A DNA stretch of 39,573 bases, taken from the NCBI RefSeq assembly GCF_004348335.1, contig NZ_SMJW01000046.1:1-39573 (forward strand), read 5' to 3'. The notes below the pieces were generated by a model that was given only the letters and a program-made list of their open reading frames with translations, had not been told where the DNA came from and searched no databases. Each line of letters opens with the position of its first letter. Position 1 is the stretch's first letter. Positions 24,244 through 32,777 of the stretch are shown piece after piece. A program made the translations under genes and the position numbers. The stretch comes from Actinomadura bangladeshensis (GTDB lineage Bacteria > Actinomycetota > Actinomycetes > Streptosporangiales > Streptosporangiaceae).

Positions 24244-25662
24244 GTGCCGCGCCGACCGCTGCGACTGCGTACCGCCGAGGCCGACGCCGAGGTCCGGGCG
24301 GGGCTCGACCGGATCCGCGCCGAGTACTCGGTGCCCGGCCCGTTCCCGCCCGCCGTCCTCGCCGAGGCCGCGATGCCCCCGGTGCTCGGCGACGGCCGGG
24401 CCGACCTGCGCGGCGTCGCGTTCTTCACCCTCGACCCGCCGGGGTCGAGGGACCTGGACCAGGCGATGCACCTGGAGCGGCGCGGGGCCGGGCACCGGGT
24501 CCGGTACGCGATCGCGGACGTGGCCGGGTTCGTGCGGCCCGGCGGCGCGCTCGACGCCGAGGCCCGCGCCCGCGGCGTCACCCTCTACCTGCCGGACGCC
24601 AGCTCCCCGCTGCACCCGCGCCCGCTGTCGGAGGGGACCGCGAGCCTGCTGCCGGGCCGCGACCGCCCGGCCGTCGCGTGGACGATCGACGTCGACGACG
24701 CCGGGCGGATCACCGGCGTGGACGTGCGGCGCGCCCTCGTCCGCAGCCGCGCCCGCCTCGACTACGCCACCGCGCGCCACGACGGCGCCGATCCGCGGAT
24801 CGCGCTGCTCGGCGAGATCGGGGAGCGGCTCATCGCGGCGGAGGCGGCGCGCGGCGGGGTCAGCCTGCCGCTGCCCGAGCAGGAGGTCGTGCACGCGAAC
24901 GGCGGCTGGGCGCTGAAGCTGCGCGGCGACCTCGCGACCGAGGCGTGGAACGCGCAGATCTCGCTGCTGACCGGGCGGGCGGCGGCGCGGCTGATGCTGG
25001 ACGGCGGGGTCGGGCTGCTGCGCACGATGCCGCCCGCGCCCGCCGCGGCGGAGGCGCGGCTGCGGCTCGCGGCCCGCGCGCTCGGCGTCGCCTGGCCGGC
25101 GGACGCCTCCTACGGCGACATCGTCCGCGCGCTCGACCCGGCCCTGCCCCGGCACGCCGCGTTCCTGCACGACGCGGCGGGGCTGATGCGCGGGGCCGGC
25201 TACACGGCGTTCGACGGGGCGCGGCCGGAGCAGCCGCGGCACGCCGCCGTCGCCGCCCCGTACGCGCACGTGACCGCGCCGATCCGGCGGCTGGCGGACC
25301 GGTACGCCACCGAGGTGTGCCTGGCCCTGGCGGCGGGCCGCCCGGTGCCGGGGTGGGCGCGCGAGGCGCTGCCGGGGCTGCCGGAGGTGATGCAGCGCGC
25401 GCTGCGCCGCGCCGCGGACGTCGACCACGCCTGCGTCGACCTGGTCGAGGCGCTGCTGCTGCGCGAGCACGTCGGGGACGTCTTCGACGCGGTGGTGGTG
25501 GACGTGAACGGCGACCGGACCGGCGGGCGCGTCCAGCTGGTGGCGCCGCCGGTGTTCGGCCGCTGCGAGGGCGCGGACCTGCCGCTCGGCGAGCAGGTCA
25601 GGGTGCGGCTGGAGGAGGCGGACCCGGCGCGGCGCCGGGTCCGCTTCTCCCGCACCGCGTGA
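24244..25662 (+). CDS. RNB-domain ribonuclease (short RNase II/R-like)
   Basis: 472 residues, shorter than RNase II (about 640) or RNase R because the N-terminal cold-shock domains are reduced to some 50 residues. The RNB catalytic part starts near 55: AFFTLDPPGSRDLDQAMHLER carries the metal-binding aspartates and HPRPLSEGTASLLPGRDRPAVAWTID follows. AHVTAPIRRLADRYATEVCLAL is the conserved C-terminal RNB motif. The last ~70 residues resemble an S1-like barrel. It should degrade RNA 3' to 5'. The start is GTG 24244. It ends one base before the stop of the convergent small membrane protein gene. Confidence 0.92.
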   Translation: MPRRPLRLRTAEADAEVRAGLDRIRAEYSVPGPFPPAVLAEAAMPPVLGDGRADLRGVAFFTLDPPGSRDLDQAMHLERRGAGHRVRYAIADVAGFVRPGGALDAEARARGVTLYLPDASSPLHPRPLSEGTASLLPGRDRPAVAWTIDVDDAGRITGVDVRRALVRSRARLDYATARHDGADPRIALLGEIGERLIAAEAARGGVSLPLPEQEVVHANGGWALKLRGDLATEAWNAQISLLTGRAAARLMLDGGVGLLRTMPPAPAAAEARLRLAARALGVAWPADASYGDIVRALDPALPRHAAFLHDAAGLMRGAGYTAFDGARPEQPRHAAVAAPYAHVTAPIRRLADRYATEVCLALAAGRPVPGWAREALPGLPEVMQRALRRAADVDHACVDLVEALLLREHVGDVFDAVVVDVNGDRTGGRVQLVAPPVFGRCEGADLPLGEQVRVRLEEADPARRRVRFSRTA

Positions 25663-25848
25663 TCAGCGGCGGCGGCTGTAGCGGCGGGGCCGCCAGTTGG
25701 TGCCGGTGCCGACGCCGGCGAAGTGCAGCGAGATCAGCAGCAGGCCGAGGACGGTCAGCGTCCCGTTGTTGATGGCGTCCGAGGACACGTCGGCCAGGTC
25801 GAAGAGCAGGGCAAGGGCGAAGACGATCGCGGCGACGATCGCGAGCAT
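25663..25848 (-). CDS. small two-helix membrane protein
   Basis: 61 residues. A first hydrophobic helix (MLAIVAAIVFALALLFDLA) and a second (LTVLGLLLISLHFAGV) are joined by a short polar turn. An Arg-rich tail (NWRPRRYSRRR) should stay in the cytoplasm. GGAGG six bases before ATG 25846-25848 supports translation. The function is unknown; similar tiny proteins are common in actinobacteria. The 141 bases upstream contain a GC-rich near-palindrome (25871-25889), perhaps a terminator stem, and no gene. Confidence 0.72.
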   Translation of the reverse strand: MLAIVAAIVFALALLFDLADVSSDAINNGTLTVLGLLLISLHFAGVGTGTNWRPRRYSRRR

Positions 25849-25989
25849 GTCGGGCCTCCGGTGGGGGTCGGGGGCCCGCGGCGGGCCCCTCGGCTGCCTA
25901 CCGGATCTCCGCGTCGCCGCACGGCAAACCGCGGCCCCCTTTACGGCCCGTCCGAAACCCGGCCCGGAGGAGGTTCGGGCGCCGGCCGG

Positions 25990-26283
25990 TCAGCCGCTGA
26001 GCGCGGCGCGCGCCTCCTCGGTCATCCGGACGACCTCGCGGCGCACCTGCGGCCGCTCGGTGAGCCGCTCGCCGAAGGGGATCCGGACGGCGTGCTCCAC
26101 GCCGCCGTCGGCGACGGCGAACTCGATCCCGGCGGCGTCCAGGCCGGTCATCCGGGCGGCGGTCGCACCGGGCCGGCCGCCGAGCGCCCGGCAGATGGTG
26201 AGGCAGTCGTCGGCGTGGTCGTCGTTCATGTGCCGCATGATCTGCCGCACGACGTCCTCGGTGAACGGACCGGAGTCGGCCAT
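25990..26283 (-). CDS. DUF2470 family protein
   Basis: 97 residues from ATG 26283, which has a strong AAAGGAG site seven bases upstream; an in-frame ATG nine codons earlier lacks one. The sequence EDVVRQIMRHMNDDHADDCLTICRALGGRPGATAARMTGLDAAGIEFAV matches the DUF2470 domain found at the C-terminus of HugZ/pyridoxamine-oxidase-like heme proteins. Here it stands alone. In that family the HMNDDH segment is linked to heme or flavin-type ligands; the role of the free form is not known. It follows the amidohydrolase gene on the same strand after 51 bases and may be co-transcribed with it. Confidence 0.85.
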   Translation of the reverse strand: MADSGPFTEDVVRQIMRHMNDDHADDCLTICRALGGRPGATAARMTGLDAAGIEFAVADGGVEHAVRIPFGERLTERPQVRREVVRMTEEARAALSG

Positions 26284-26334
26284 GAGAACACTCCTTTCCT
26301 GCAGGTACAAGGGTGAAACGGGCCGGGACCAGCG

Positions 26335-27192
26335 TCAGAGGGCCAGGCCCTTGTAGACGCGGAGGGCGTTGCCGCCGAGGACGAGGGAGAGCGTCTCCTC
26401 GTCCAGCCCGAGACCGGCGATGGCGCGGGCGTTGCGGGCGACGCCGGGGACGCCGGGCCAGTCGGTGCCGAAGACGAACTTGCGGGCGAGGCGGCGCAGG
26501 TCGTACCGGGCGTAGTACTCGGGGAGCCGGCGCGGCGGCAGCCCCGACAGCTCGATCCACACCTCCTCTCGCGACAGCGCGAGGAACGCGGCGGCGTCGT
26601 ACCACCAGCCGCGCCCGCCGTGCGCGAGGACGAACGTCAGGCCGGGGAACAGCCGCAGGACGTCGTCGATGGGCGTGGGGTCGGCGTACCGGTTCGCCGA
26701 GCCGGGGAACGAGCTCGTGCCGCAGTGCACGACGACGGGCACGCCCGCGTCGCGGCACACCTGGTAGGCCGGGTACAGCTCGGGGTCTGCGACGCTGAAC
26801 CCGCCGTGCACGGGGTGCAGTTTCAGGGCGGCGGCGCCGAACTCCAGCTGCCGCGCGACCTCGGCGCCGATCGGGTAGTGCAGGTGCGGGTTGACGTTGG
26901 CGATCGGCTTGAAGCGGCGCGGGTTGTGCTTGAGGAGCGGCTGCAGGTCCTCGATGGGCTGGACGCCGGTCGTCCTCGGGCTGTACTCGCACAGCAGCAG
27001 CGCGATGTCGACGCCCTCGCCGTCGAAGTAGGCGTCGACCCGCTCCGGGACGAGGGCCCCGTCTGCGTCGTAGAGGTCCTGCCAGGGGTGGGACGCGCCG
27101 AACTCCTCGGCCCACTGCCGCCATGCCGGGGGCAGGGTCGGCAGCCGGGCGGTGTGCACGTGCGCGTCGATCAGCGGCCGTCCGTCGAGCAT
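26335..27192 (-). CDS. amidohydrolase family protein (amidohydrolase 2 / ACMSD-like)
   Basis: 285 residues, a metal-dependent TIM barrel. LIDAHVHT near the N-terminus gives the HxH pair. LKLHPVHGGF, VVVHCGTSSFPG, FVLAHGGRGWWYDAA and FGTDWPGVP supply the later His and Asp ligands. Such proteins are hydrolases or non-oxidative decarboxylases; the substrate cannot be read from the sequence. It lies 45 bases downstream of the nitrite-reductase pair on the same strand, so it could share that transcript, but no functional link is obvious. Confidence 0.88.
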   Translation of the reverse strand: MLDGRPLIDAHVHTARLPTLPPAWRQWAEEFGASHPWQDLYDADGALVPERVDAYFDGEGVDIALLLCEYSPRTTGVQPIEDLQPLLKHNPRRFKPIANVNPHLHYPIGAEVARQLEFGAAALKLHPVHGGFSVADPELYPAYQVCRDAGVPVVVHCGTSSFPGSANRYADPTPIDDVLRLFPGLTFVLAHGGRGWWYDAAAFLALSREEVWIELSGLPPRRLPEYYARYDLRRLARKFVFGTDWPGVPGVARNARAIAGLGLDEETLSLVLGGNALRVYKGLAL

Positions 27193-27237
27193 GGGCGGAG
27201 CCTACCCACCGTTCCCGGCCGCGCCGGGAGGCGGGGT

Positions 27238-28704
27238 TCACGCGACGTCGGCGGAGTCCTGGCCGTCCAGCCAGGCCAGGATGCCCTCGACGGTGTCGCG
27301 GCAGCCGCCGCAGCCGGTGCCGGCGCGGGTCTCGCGGGCGACGCCGGCGGCGGTGCGGGCGCCGGCCTGCCAGCAGGCGCGGATCTCCCCCTTGCTGACG
27401 TTGTTGCACTGGCAGACGGTGGCGGCGTCCGGCATCCGGACCGGCGACTCGGCCTCGGCCGCCCGGCCCATGCCAGGGAAGAGCAGGCCGAGGCGCTCGG
27501 CGGGCAGCGGCGCGGCGTGGTCGTAGAGCCGGGTGAGCGTCCCGGCGGCGGAGGTCTCGCCGAGCAGGATCGCGCCGATCAGCCGCCCCTCCCGGATCAC
27601 CGCCTTCTTGTAGGTGCCGCGCGCGGCGTCGGTGAACCGGACGACCTCCACGTCCTCGTCGTCGTCGCCGAAGTGCGTCTCCCCCATCGAGGCCAGCTCG
27701 ATCCCGGCGGCCTTCAGCCGGGTGATCTGCCGGGCGCCGGTGAAGCGGGCGGCGGGATCGGTGCCGGCGAGCAGCCCGGCGAGCACGCCGGCCTGCTCCC
27801 AGGCGGGCGCGACCAGCCCGTACACCTCGTCGCGGTGCTCGGAGCACTCGCCGATGGCGCGGACGGACGGGTCGGTGACCGACCGCAGCTCGTCGTCCAC
27901 GATCACGGCGCGGCCGATCGCGAGGCCCGCGTCCCGCGCCAGCGCCACCTCGGGGCGCACGCCGCAGGACAGGATGACGAGGTCGGCGCCGACGACCTCC
28001 GTCCCGCCCCCGGGCCGGGCCAGTTCGACGCCGGTGACGGCGCCGCCCTCGGTGCGCAGGGCGGTGACGTCGGCCTGCAGGCGCGTCCCGATGCCGAGCG
28101 CGGCGAGGGTGCGGGCCAGCACCCTCCCGGCGGCGGGGTCGAGCTGGCGCTCCATGAGGTGCCCGGCCAGGTGCAGGACGGTCACGTCCAGGCCGCGGCC
28201 CGCCAGCCCGCGCGCCGCCTCGATGCCGAGGAGGCCGCCGCCGACGACCACCGCGCGGCGCGCCGACGCGGCCAGCTCGGTGATGCGGCGGCAGTCGTCC
28301 AGGGTGCGGAACACCAGGGCGCCCTCGGGCAGGCCGTCGCGCAGGCCCGGCATCGGCGGGATGAACGCGGTGCTGCCCGTCGCGAGGACGAGCGTCGCGT
28401 ACGGCGTCACCGTCCCGTCGGAGGCGTGCACGGTCCTCGCGGCCCGGTCGACGCGGGTGACCTCGACGCCGAGGCGCGCGTCCACGCCGTGGGAGGCGTA
28501 CCAGGCGGCGTCCACGAGGCTGATGTGGTCGGGCCGCGTCACCCCGGCCAGGACGTTCGACAGCAGCACCCGGTTGTAGGGCCGCTGGGTCTCCGCACCG
28601 AACACGGTGACGGGGGTCGCGGTGTCGCGGGCGCGCAGCTCGCTGACGAACCGGGACCCGGCCATGCCGTTCCCGACGACCACGATCCCGGTTCCGCGGC
28701 TCAT
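27238..28704 (-). CDS. NirB-like FAD/NAD(P)H reductase with BFD [2Fe-2S] domain
   Basis: 488 residues. The pyridine nucleotide-disulfide oxidoreductase fold is complete: IVVVGNGMAGSRFV (FAD), LVLATGSTAFIP, AVVVGGGLLGIEAARGL (NAD(P)H) and VRAIGECSEHRDEVYGL. The C-terminal BFD-like iron-sulfur domain (CQCNNVSKGEIRACWQ...GTGCGGC) follows. It equals the N-terminal half of NirB without the siroheme half. It probably passes electrons from NAD(P)H to the nitrite reductase encoded just upstream. ATG 28704 overlaps the upstream stop (ATGA), so the two proteins are made together. It could be called NasB/NasC-like. Confidence 0.9.
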   Translation of the reverse strand: MSRGTGIVVVGNGMAGSRFVSELRARDTATPVTVFGAETQRPYNRVLLSNVLAGVTRPDHISLVDAAWYASHGVDARLGVEVTRVDRAARTVHASDGTVTPYATLVLATGSTAFIPPMPGLRDGLPEGALVFRTLDDCRRITELAASARRAVVVGGGLLGIEAARGLAGRGLDVTVLHLAGHLMERQLDPAAGRVLARTLAALGIGTRLQADVTALRTEGGAVTGVELARPGGGTEVVGADLVILSCGVRPEVALARDAGLAIGRAVIVDDELRSVTDPSVRAIGECSEHRDEVYGLVAPAWEQAGVLAGLLAGTDPAARFTGARQITRLKAAGIELASMGETHFGDDDEDVEVVRFTDAARGTYKKAVIREGRLIGAILLGETSAAGTLTRLYDHAAPLPAERLGLLFPGMGRAAEAESPVRMPDAATVCQCNNVSKGEIRACWQAGARTAAGVARETRAGTGCGGCRDTVEGILAWLDGQDSADVA

Positions 28705-31214
28705 CTCCTCACCTCCAGCGGGAGCGGCTTGATCTGGTCGCGCTCGACCGCGAACCCGATGCTCGGGTCGGGGGTGCGCGGGGCGTTGACGAAGGAGACG
28801 AACCGGCGGAGCCGCTCGGGGTCGTCGAGGGTGTCGCGCCACTCGTCGGAATAGGACGCGACGTGCCGCTCCATGGCGGCGTCGAGGTCGGCGCAGATGC
28901 CGAGCCGGTCGTCCACGATGACCTCGCGGAGGTAGTCCAGGCCGCCGTCGAGGGACTCCAGCCAGCTCGCGGTGCGCTGCAGCCGGTCGGCGGTGCGGAT
29001 GTAGAACATCAGGAACCGGTCGATGCAGCGGATCAGCTCGTCGTCGGCGAGGTCGGTGGCGAACAGGTCGGCGTGCCGGGGCCGCATGCCGCCGTTCCCG
29101 GCGAGGTAGAGGTTCCAGCCGTTCTCGGTGGCGATGACGCCGAAGTCCTTGCTCTGCGCCTCGGCGCACTCGCGGGCGCAGCCGGACACGGCCGACTTCA
29201 GCTTGTGCGGGGCGCGCAGCCCCCGGTACCGCAGCTCCAGGCGGATCGCCATGGCCGCCGAGTCCTGCACGCCGTAGCGGCACCAGGTCGACCCGACGCA
29301 CGACTTCACCGTCCGCAGCGCCTTGCCGTAGGCGTGCCCGGACTCGAACCCGGCGTCGACGAGCCGCCGCCAGATCTCCGGGAGCTGCTCGACGCGGGCG
29401 CCGAACAGGTCGATCCGCTGCCCGCCGGTGATCTTGGTGTAGAGGCCGAAGTCGCGGGCGACCTCGCCGATCACGATGAGCTTGTCGGGGGTGATCTCGC
29501 CGCCGGGGACGCGCGGGACCACCGAGTAGGTGCCGTTCTTCTGCAGGTTGGCGAGGAAGTGGTCGTTGGTGTCCTGCAGGGCGGCCTGCTCGCCCTCCAG
29601 GATGTGGCCGTTGCCGAGGCTGGCCAGGATGGAGGCGACGGCGGGCTTGCAGATGTCGCAGCCGCGGCCCGTCCCGTGCTCCTCGACGAGCCGGGTGAAG
29701 CTGGTGACCTCCCCGGCGCGGACGATGTCGAACAGCTCGGCGCGGCTGTAGTCGAAGTGCTCGCAGATCGCCCGGCTGACCTCGATTCCGGCGGCGGTCA
29801 GCTCGGCGTCCAGGATGCGCTTGACCAGGGGGACGCAGCTGCCGCAGCTCGTTCCGGCGCGGGTGCAGGCCTTGACGCCGGGGACGTCGGTGAGGGCGTG
29901 CTCGGAGATCGCGCGGCGGATGCCCTCGGCGGTGACGTTGTTGCAGGAGCAGATGACGGCCGCGCCGGGCAGGTCGCCGCCGGCGGTCTCGGTCCCGCCG
30001 AACAGCATCTGCTCGGGCGCGCCCGGCAGGCTCCCGCCGACGAGGGCGCGCAGCGTGCCGTAGGACTCGGCGTCGCCGACGAGGACGCCGCCGAGGAGGG
30101 TCCGCGCGTCGTCGCTGACGACGAGCTTCTTGTAGACGCCGGCGACGGGGTCGGTGTAGGTGACGCCGAGGGCGCCCTGCTCCGGGCCCGCGAACGGGTC
30201 GCCGAAGCTGGCGACGTCCACGCCCATCAGCTTGAGCTTCGTGGACATGTCGGCGCCCTCGAACACGGCGGTGCTCGCGTCCGACAGGAGCCGGTCGGCG
30301 ACGACCTCGGCCATGGAGAAGCACGGCCCGACCAGCCCGTACACGGTGCCGCCGTCCGGGCCGCCCACGAGGGCGCACTCGCCGATCGCCCAGATGGCGG
30401 GGTCCTCGGTGCGGCAGGTCGGATCCACCGCGACGCCGCCGCGCTCCCCCACCGGCAGGCCGCAGCCGCGGGCCAGCTCGTCGCGCGGCCGGATGCCCGC
30501 GGAGAACACCACGACCTCCGCGTCGAGCGCCGTGCCGTCGTCGAGCAGGACGCGCCGGACGGCCCCGTCGCCCCCGGCCTCCAGGGCGCGGATGGGGACG
30601 CCCGTGCGCACGCTCAGGCCGAGGCCCTCGATGTGGCGGCGCAGCATCGCGCCGCCGCCCTCGTCGAGCTGGCGCGGCATCAGCCACGGCGCGACCTCCA
30701 CGACACCGCTGCGCAGCCCGAGGCCCTGCAGGGCGCGGGCCGCCTCCAGGCCGAGCAGTCCGCCTCCGACGACCGCGCCGGTGGCCCTGCCGTCCGCGTA
30801 CTCGCGGATCGCGTCCAGGTCGTCGATCGTCCGGTACACGAACACGCCGGGCAGGTCCGCGCCCTTCACCGGCGGCACGAACGGCGCCGACCCGGTGGCC
30901 AGGACGAGCGCGTCGTAGGGGACGCGGCTCCCGGCCGAGGTGGTGACGGTGCGGGCGCCGCGGTCGATGCCCGTGACGCGCTCGCCGAGGCGGACGGCGA
31001 CCTCGCCGCCGTGCTCCGGGTAGGCGAGGTCGGCGCCCTCCAGGTGCGTCGTCAGCGCCACCCGGTCGTAGGCGGCGCGGGACTCCTCCCCGATCACGGT
31101 GACGCTCCAGGCCCCGGCGGCGTCGCGCTCGCGCAGGGCCTCCACGAGGCGGTGCGCGGCCGGTCCGTGCCCGGCCACGACCAGCCGCTTGTCCGGTCTG
31201 CTGTCGGCTCCCAT
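28701..31214 (-). CDS. nirB: assimilatory nitrite reductase large subunit
   Basis: 837 residues from ATG 31214. An N-terminal FAD/NAD(P)H reductase (LVVAGHGPAAHRLVEAL, AVVGGGLLGLEAARAL) is followed by two BFD-type [2Fe-2S] segments (CSCNNVTAEGI...GTSCGSC, then GRGCDICKPAV). The C-terminal siroheme/[4Fe-4S] nitrite reductase domain has CVGSTWC and SGCARECAEAQSKDFGV for cluster and siroheme. It reduces nitrite to ammonium with six electrons. The frame opens at GTG 31265, but the GlnR-like box at 31250-31287 would then be coding, which favours 31214. No nirD small-subunit gene follows; a second FAD/[2Fe-2S] protein takes its place. Confidence 0.93.
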   Translation of the reverse strand: MGADSRPDKRLVVAGHGPAAHRLVEALRERDAAGAWSVTVIGEESRAAYDRVALTTHLEGADLAYPEHGGEVAVRLGERVTGIDRGARTVTTSAGSRVPYDALVLATGSAPFVPPVKGADLPGVFVYRTIDDLDAIREYADGRATGAVVGGGLLGLEAARALQGLGLRSGVVEVAPWLMPRQLDEGGGAMLRRHIEGLGLSVRTGVPIRALEAGGDGAVRRVLLDDGTALDAEVVVFSAGIRPRDELARGCGLPVGERGGVAVDPTCRTEDPAIWAIGECALVGGPDGGTVYGLVGPCFSMAEVVADRLLSDASTAVFEGADMSTKLKLMGVDVASFGDPFAGPEQGALGVTYTDPVAGVYKKLVVSDDARTLLGGVLVGDAESYGTLRALVGGSLPGAPEQMLFGGTETAGGDLPGAAVICSCNNVTAEGIRRAISEHALTDVPGVKACTRAGTSCGSCVPLVKRILDAELTAAGIEVSRAICEHFDYSRAELFDIVRAGEVTSFTRLVEEHGTGRGCDICKPAVASILASLGNGHILEGEQAALQDTNDHFLANLQKNGTYSVVPRVPGGEITPDKLIVIGEVARDFGLYTKITGGQRIDLFGARVEQLPEIWRRLVDAGFESGHAYGKALRTVKSCVGSTWCRYGVQDSAAMAIRLELRYRGLRAPHKLKSAVSGCARECAEAQSKDFGVIATENGWNLYLAGNGGMRPRHADLFATDLADDELIRCIDRFLMFYIRTADRLQRTASWLESLDGGLDYLREVIVDDRLGICADLDAAMERHVASYSDEWRDTLDDPERLRRFVSFVNAPRTPDPSIGFAVERDQIKPLPLEVRR

Positions 31215-31249
31215 GAACCCCGATGCTCGGCGGTCCGTATTTCCCGGAT

Positions 31250-31287
31250 GGATCACCCGCGTCACCCGCGCGTTAACTGGACCTCAC
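31250..31287 (-). promoter_or_regulatory. GlnR-type box before nirB
   Basis: On the minus strand, four 5-mers follow one another with exact 6-base spacers: GTGAG, TTAAC, GTGAC and GATCC. This is the spacing of the Streptomyces GlnR consensus (gTnAc-n6-GaAAc, twice). The a-sites match well and the b-sites partly (3 of 5 each). It ends 35 bases before the nirB ATG and predicts induction under nitrogen limitation. Confidence 0.55.
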
Positions 31288-31381
31288 CGCCGCCATTTCC
31301 TTCAGGACGGCGCTGGGGGACACTCCAGGGGATGGAAGACCAGGCGTAGTCCGCGGCCTCGGCCGCGGGCCGGAGGCCGCC

Positions 31382-32344
31382 ATGCGACGGATCATCGGTG
31401 CGTCCCTCATCGGGCTCGGCGCGTTCCTGCTGGCCGCGGGCGTCCTCGTCCGCTTCTATGTGGCGCCCATGCTGATCGGCGCGCCGGCGGACGTCTACCA
31501 GGTCACCCGGCTGCGGGCCGAGAACGCGGCCTACTTCGACGCCGCGGCGGCGGCGCCGCGCACGGGCGCGACGGTGGTGGCGACCAACACCGTCCGCGGC
31601 GACCCCGGCTCTTCCCGCGCCCGCGTCGCCGTGTGGGACTCCACGACCGTCGTCCAGGACGTGGGGCGCGGGACGACGATCGAGCTGCAGAAGCAGCGGT
31701 ACGCGTTCGACCGCCGCACCGGTCGGCTGCGCAACTGCTGCGGCGCGGCGATCGGCGGCGACACCGCCGTCCGCCAGTCGGGGGTGGGCCTGTTCTGGCC
31801 GGTCCAGCCCCGCAAGGAGGGGCTGGAGCTGTTCGACACCGCGACCCTGCGCACCTGGCCGGCGGTGTTCGACGGTGCGGAGCGGGTCGACGGGACGCTC
31901 ACCTACCGCTTCGTCGTGCGCATCCCGGAGACCAGGGTCGCCGGGGAGCTGCCCGCCGTGCCGGGCGCGCTGCTCGGCCGCGGCGCGGACGCCCCGGCCG
32001 TGCCGGTGGACCGCTACTACCGGGCCGAGGGCACGTACTGGGTCGACCCTCGGACGGGCGCGCCGGTCGACCAGCGGCAGCGGGTGCTGTCGGAGCTGCG
32101 GCCCAGGCAGGGGCCGGGGCGGCTCGTGGTGGCCGACTTCACCCTGCGGATGACCCCCGAGTCGCGGCACGCCCTGCGGGCGAGGTCGGACGACGGAGCC
32201 GGGAAGATCCGGATCCTGAAGACCGTCCTGCCGCTGGTGTGCGGCGGCGCGGGGCTGCTGCTGATCGCGGCCGGGGCGCTGCTCACCGTGAACGGCGGCC
32301 GGCGCGGCGACGCCCCGGACGGGCCGGCGCCCGCGGCCCGTTAA
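31382..32344 (+). CDS. DUF3068 (PorA-like) membrane-anchored protein
   Basis: 320 residues. An N-terminal helix (IIGASLIGLGAFLLAAGVLVRFYVAPML) is followed by a long extracytoplasmic region with YQVTRLRAENAAYFD, WDSTTVVQDVGRG, QKQRYAFDRRTGRLRNCCGA and a WVDPRTGAPVDQRQRV strand. A C-terminal helix (TVLPLVCGGAGLLLIAAGALLTV) ends it. The layout (two end helices, beta-rich middle, INxCC-like motif) is that of DUF3068. The function is unknown; corynebacterial relatives were linked to cell-envelope pores. GGAGGCCGCC precedes ATG 31382. It is divergent from nirB. Confidence 0.85.
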   Translation: MRRIIGASLIGLGAFLLAAGVLVRFYVAPMLIGAPADVYQVTRLRAENAAYFDAAAAAPRTGATVVATNTVRGDPGSSRARVAVWDSTTVVQDVGRGTTIELQKQRYAFDRRTGRLRNCCGAAIGGDTAVRQSGVGLFWPVQPRKEGLELFDTATLRTWPAVFDGAERVDGTLTYRFVVRIPETRVAGELPAVPGALLGRGADAPAVPVDRYYRAEGTYWVDPRTGAPVDQRQRVLSELRPRQGPGRLVVADFTLRMTPESRHALRARSDDGAGKIRILKTVLPLVCGGAGLLLIAAGALLTVNGGRRGDAPDGPAPAAR

Positions 32345-32408
32345 CCCCCGGACGGGCGGGTAGGACGGACGAAAGGTCAGAACCGTCCGCGTAAAGGGGG
32401 TAATCGCG

Positions 32409-32771
32409 ATGGGCGAGTCGCAGCACCGTCCCGTACAGGGTGAGCACCGCTACGAGCAGGAGATCACCTCGCCGGGCGAGCATGAGGAGCGGCAGGGCCG
32501 CAGCCTCGTCACCACCGACCACGAGGTGATCCGCCAGTGGGCGGACGAGCGCGGCGCCGAGCCGTCCACCGTGCCGGGCAGCGACTACGGCGGCCGGCCG
32601 GGCCGGCTGCTGTTCGACTTCCCCGGCTACGGCGGGGAGAACCTGGAGCACATCTCCTGGGACGACTGGTTCGCCACGTTCGACGAGCGCGAGCTGAACT
32701 TCCTGTACCAGGAGCACAGGAAGGACGGCTCGCAGAGCAACTTCTTCCAGCTGGAGAACCCGGGCCGCTGA
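32409..32771 (+). CDS. conserved small acidic actinobacterial protein
   Basis: 120 residues, soluble and acidic. The C-terminal half is strongly patterned: TTDHEVIRQWADERGAEPSTVPGS, RPGRLLFDFPGYGGENLEHISWDDWFATFDERELNFLYQEH, GSQSNFFQLENP. From memory, close relatives in databases are often labelled '1,4-alpha-glucan branching enzyme', but it is far too short and has none of that enzyme's motifs. The function is unknown. A strong AAAGGGGG site precedes ATG 32409. It ends six bases before the stop of the convergent ketosynthase gene. Confidence 0.82.
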   Translation: MGESQHRPVQGEHRYEQEITSPGEHEERQGRSLVTTDHEVIRQWADERGAEPSTVPGSDYGGRPGRLLFDFPGYGGENLEHISWDDWFATFDERELNFLYQEHRKDGSQSNFFQLENPGR

Positions 32772-32777
32772 CCCCGC

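Noticed and set aside
25871..25889. Strong terminator between the small membrane protein and DUF2470 genes
   Set aside because: The arms are separated by one base only and no T-run follows; the effective stem is short, so it is mentioned only as a possible stem.
32409..32771. 1,4-alpha-glucan branching enzyme
   Set aside because: At 120 residues it is far too short and has no GH13 motifs; the label often attached to relatives looks like an annotation error.
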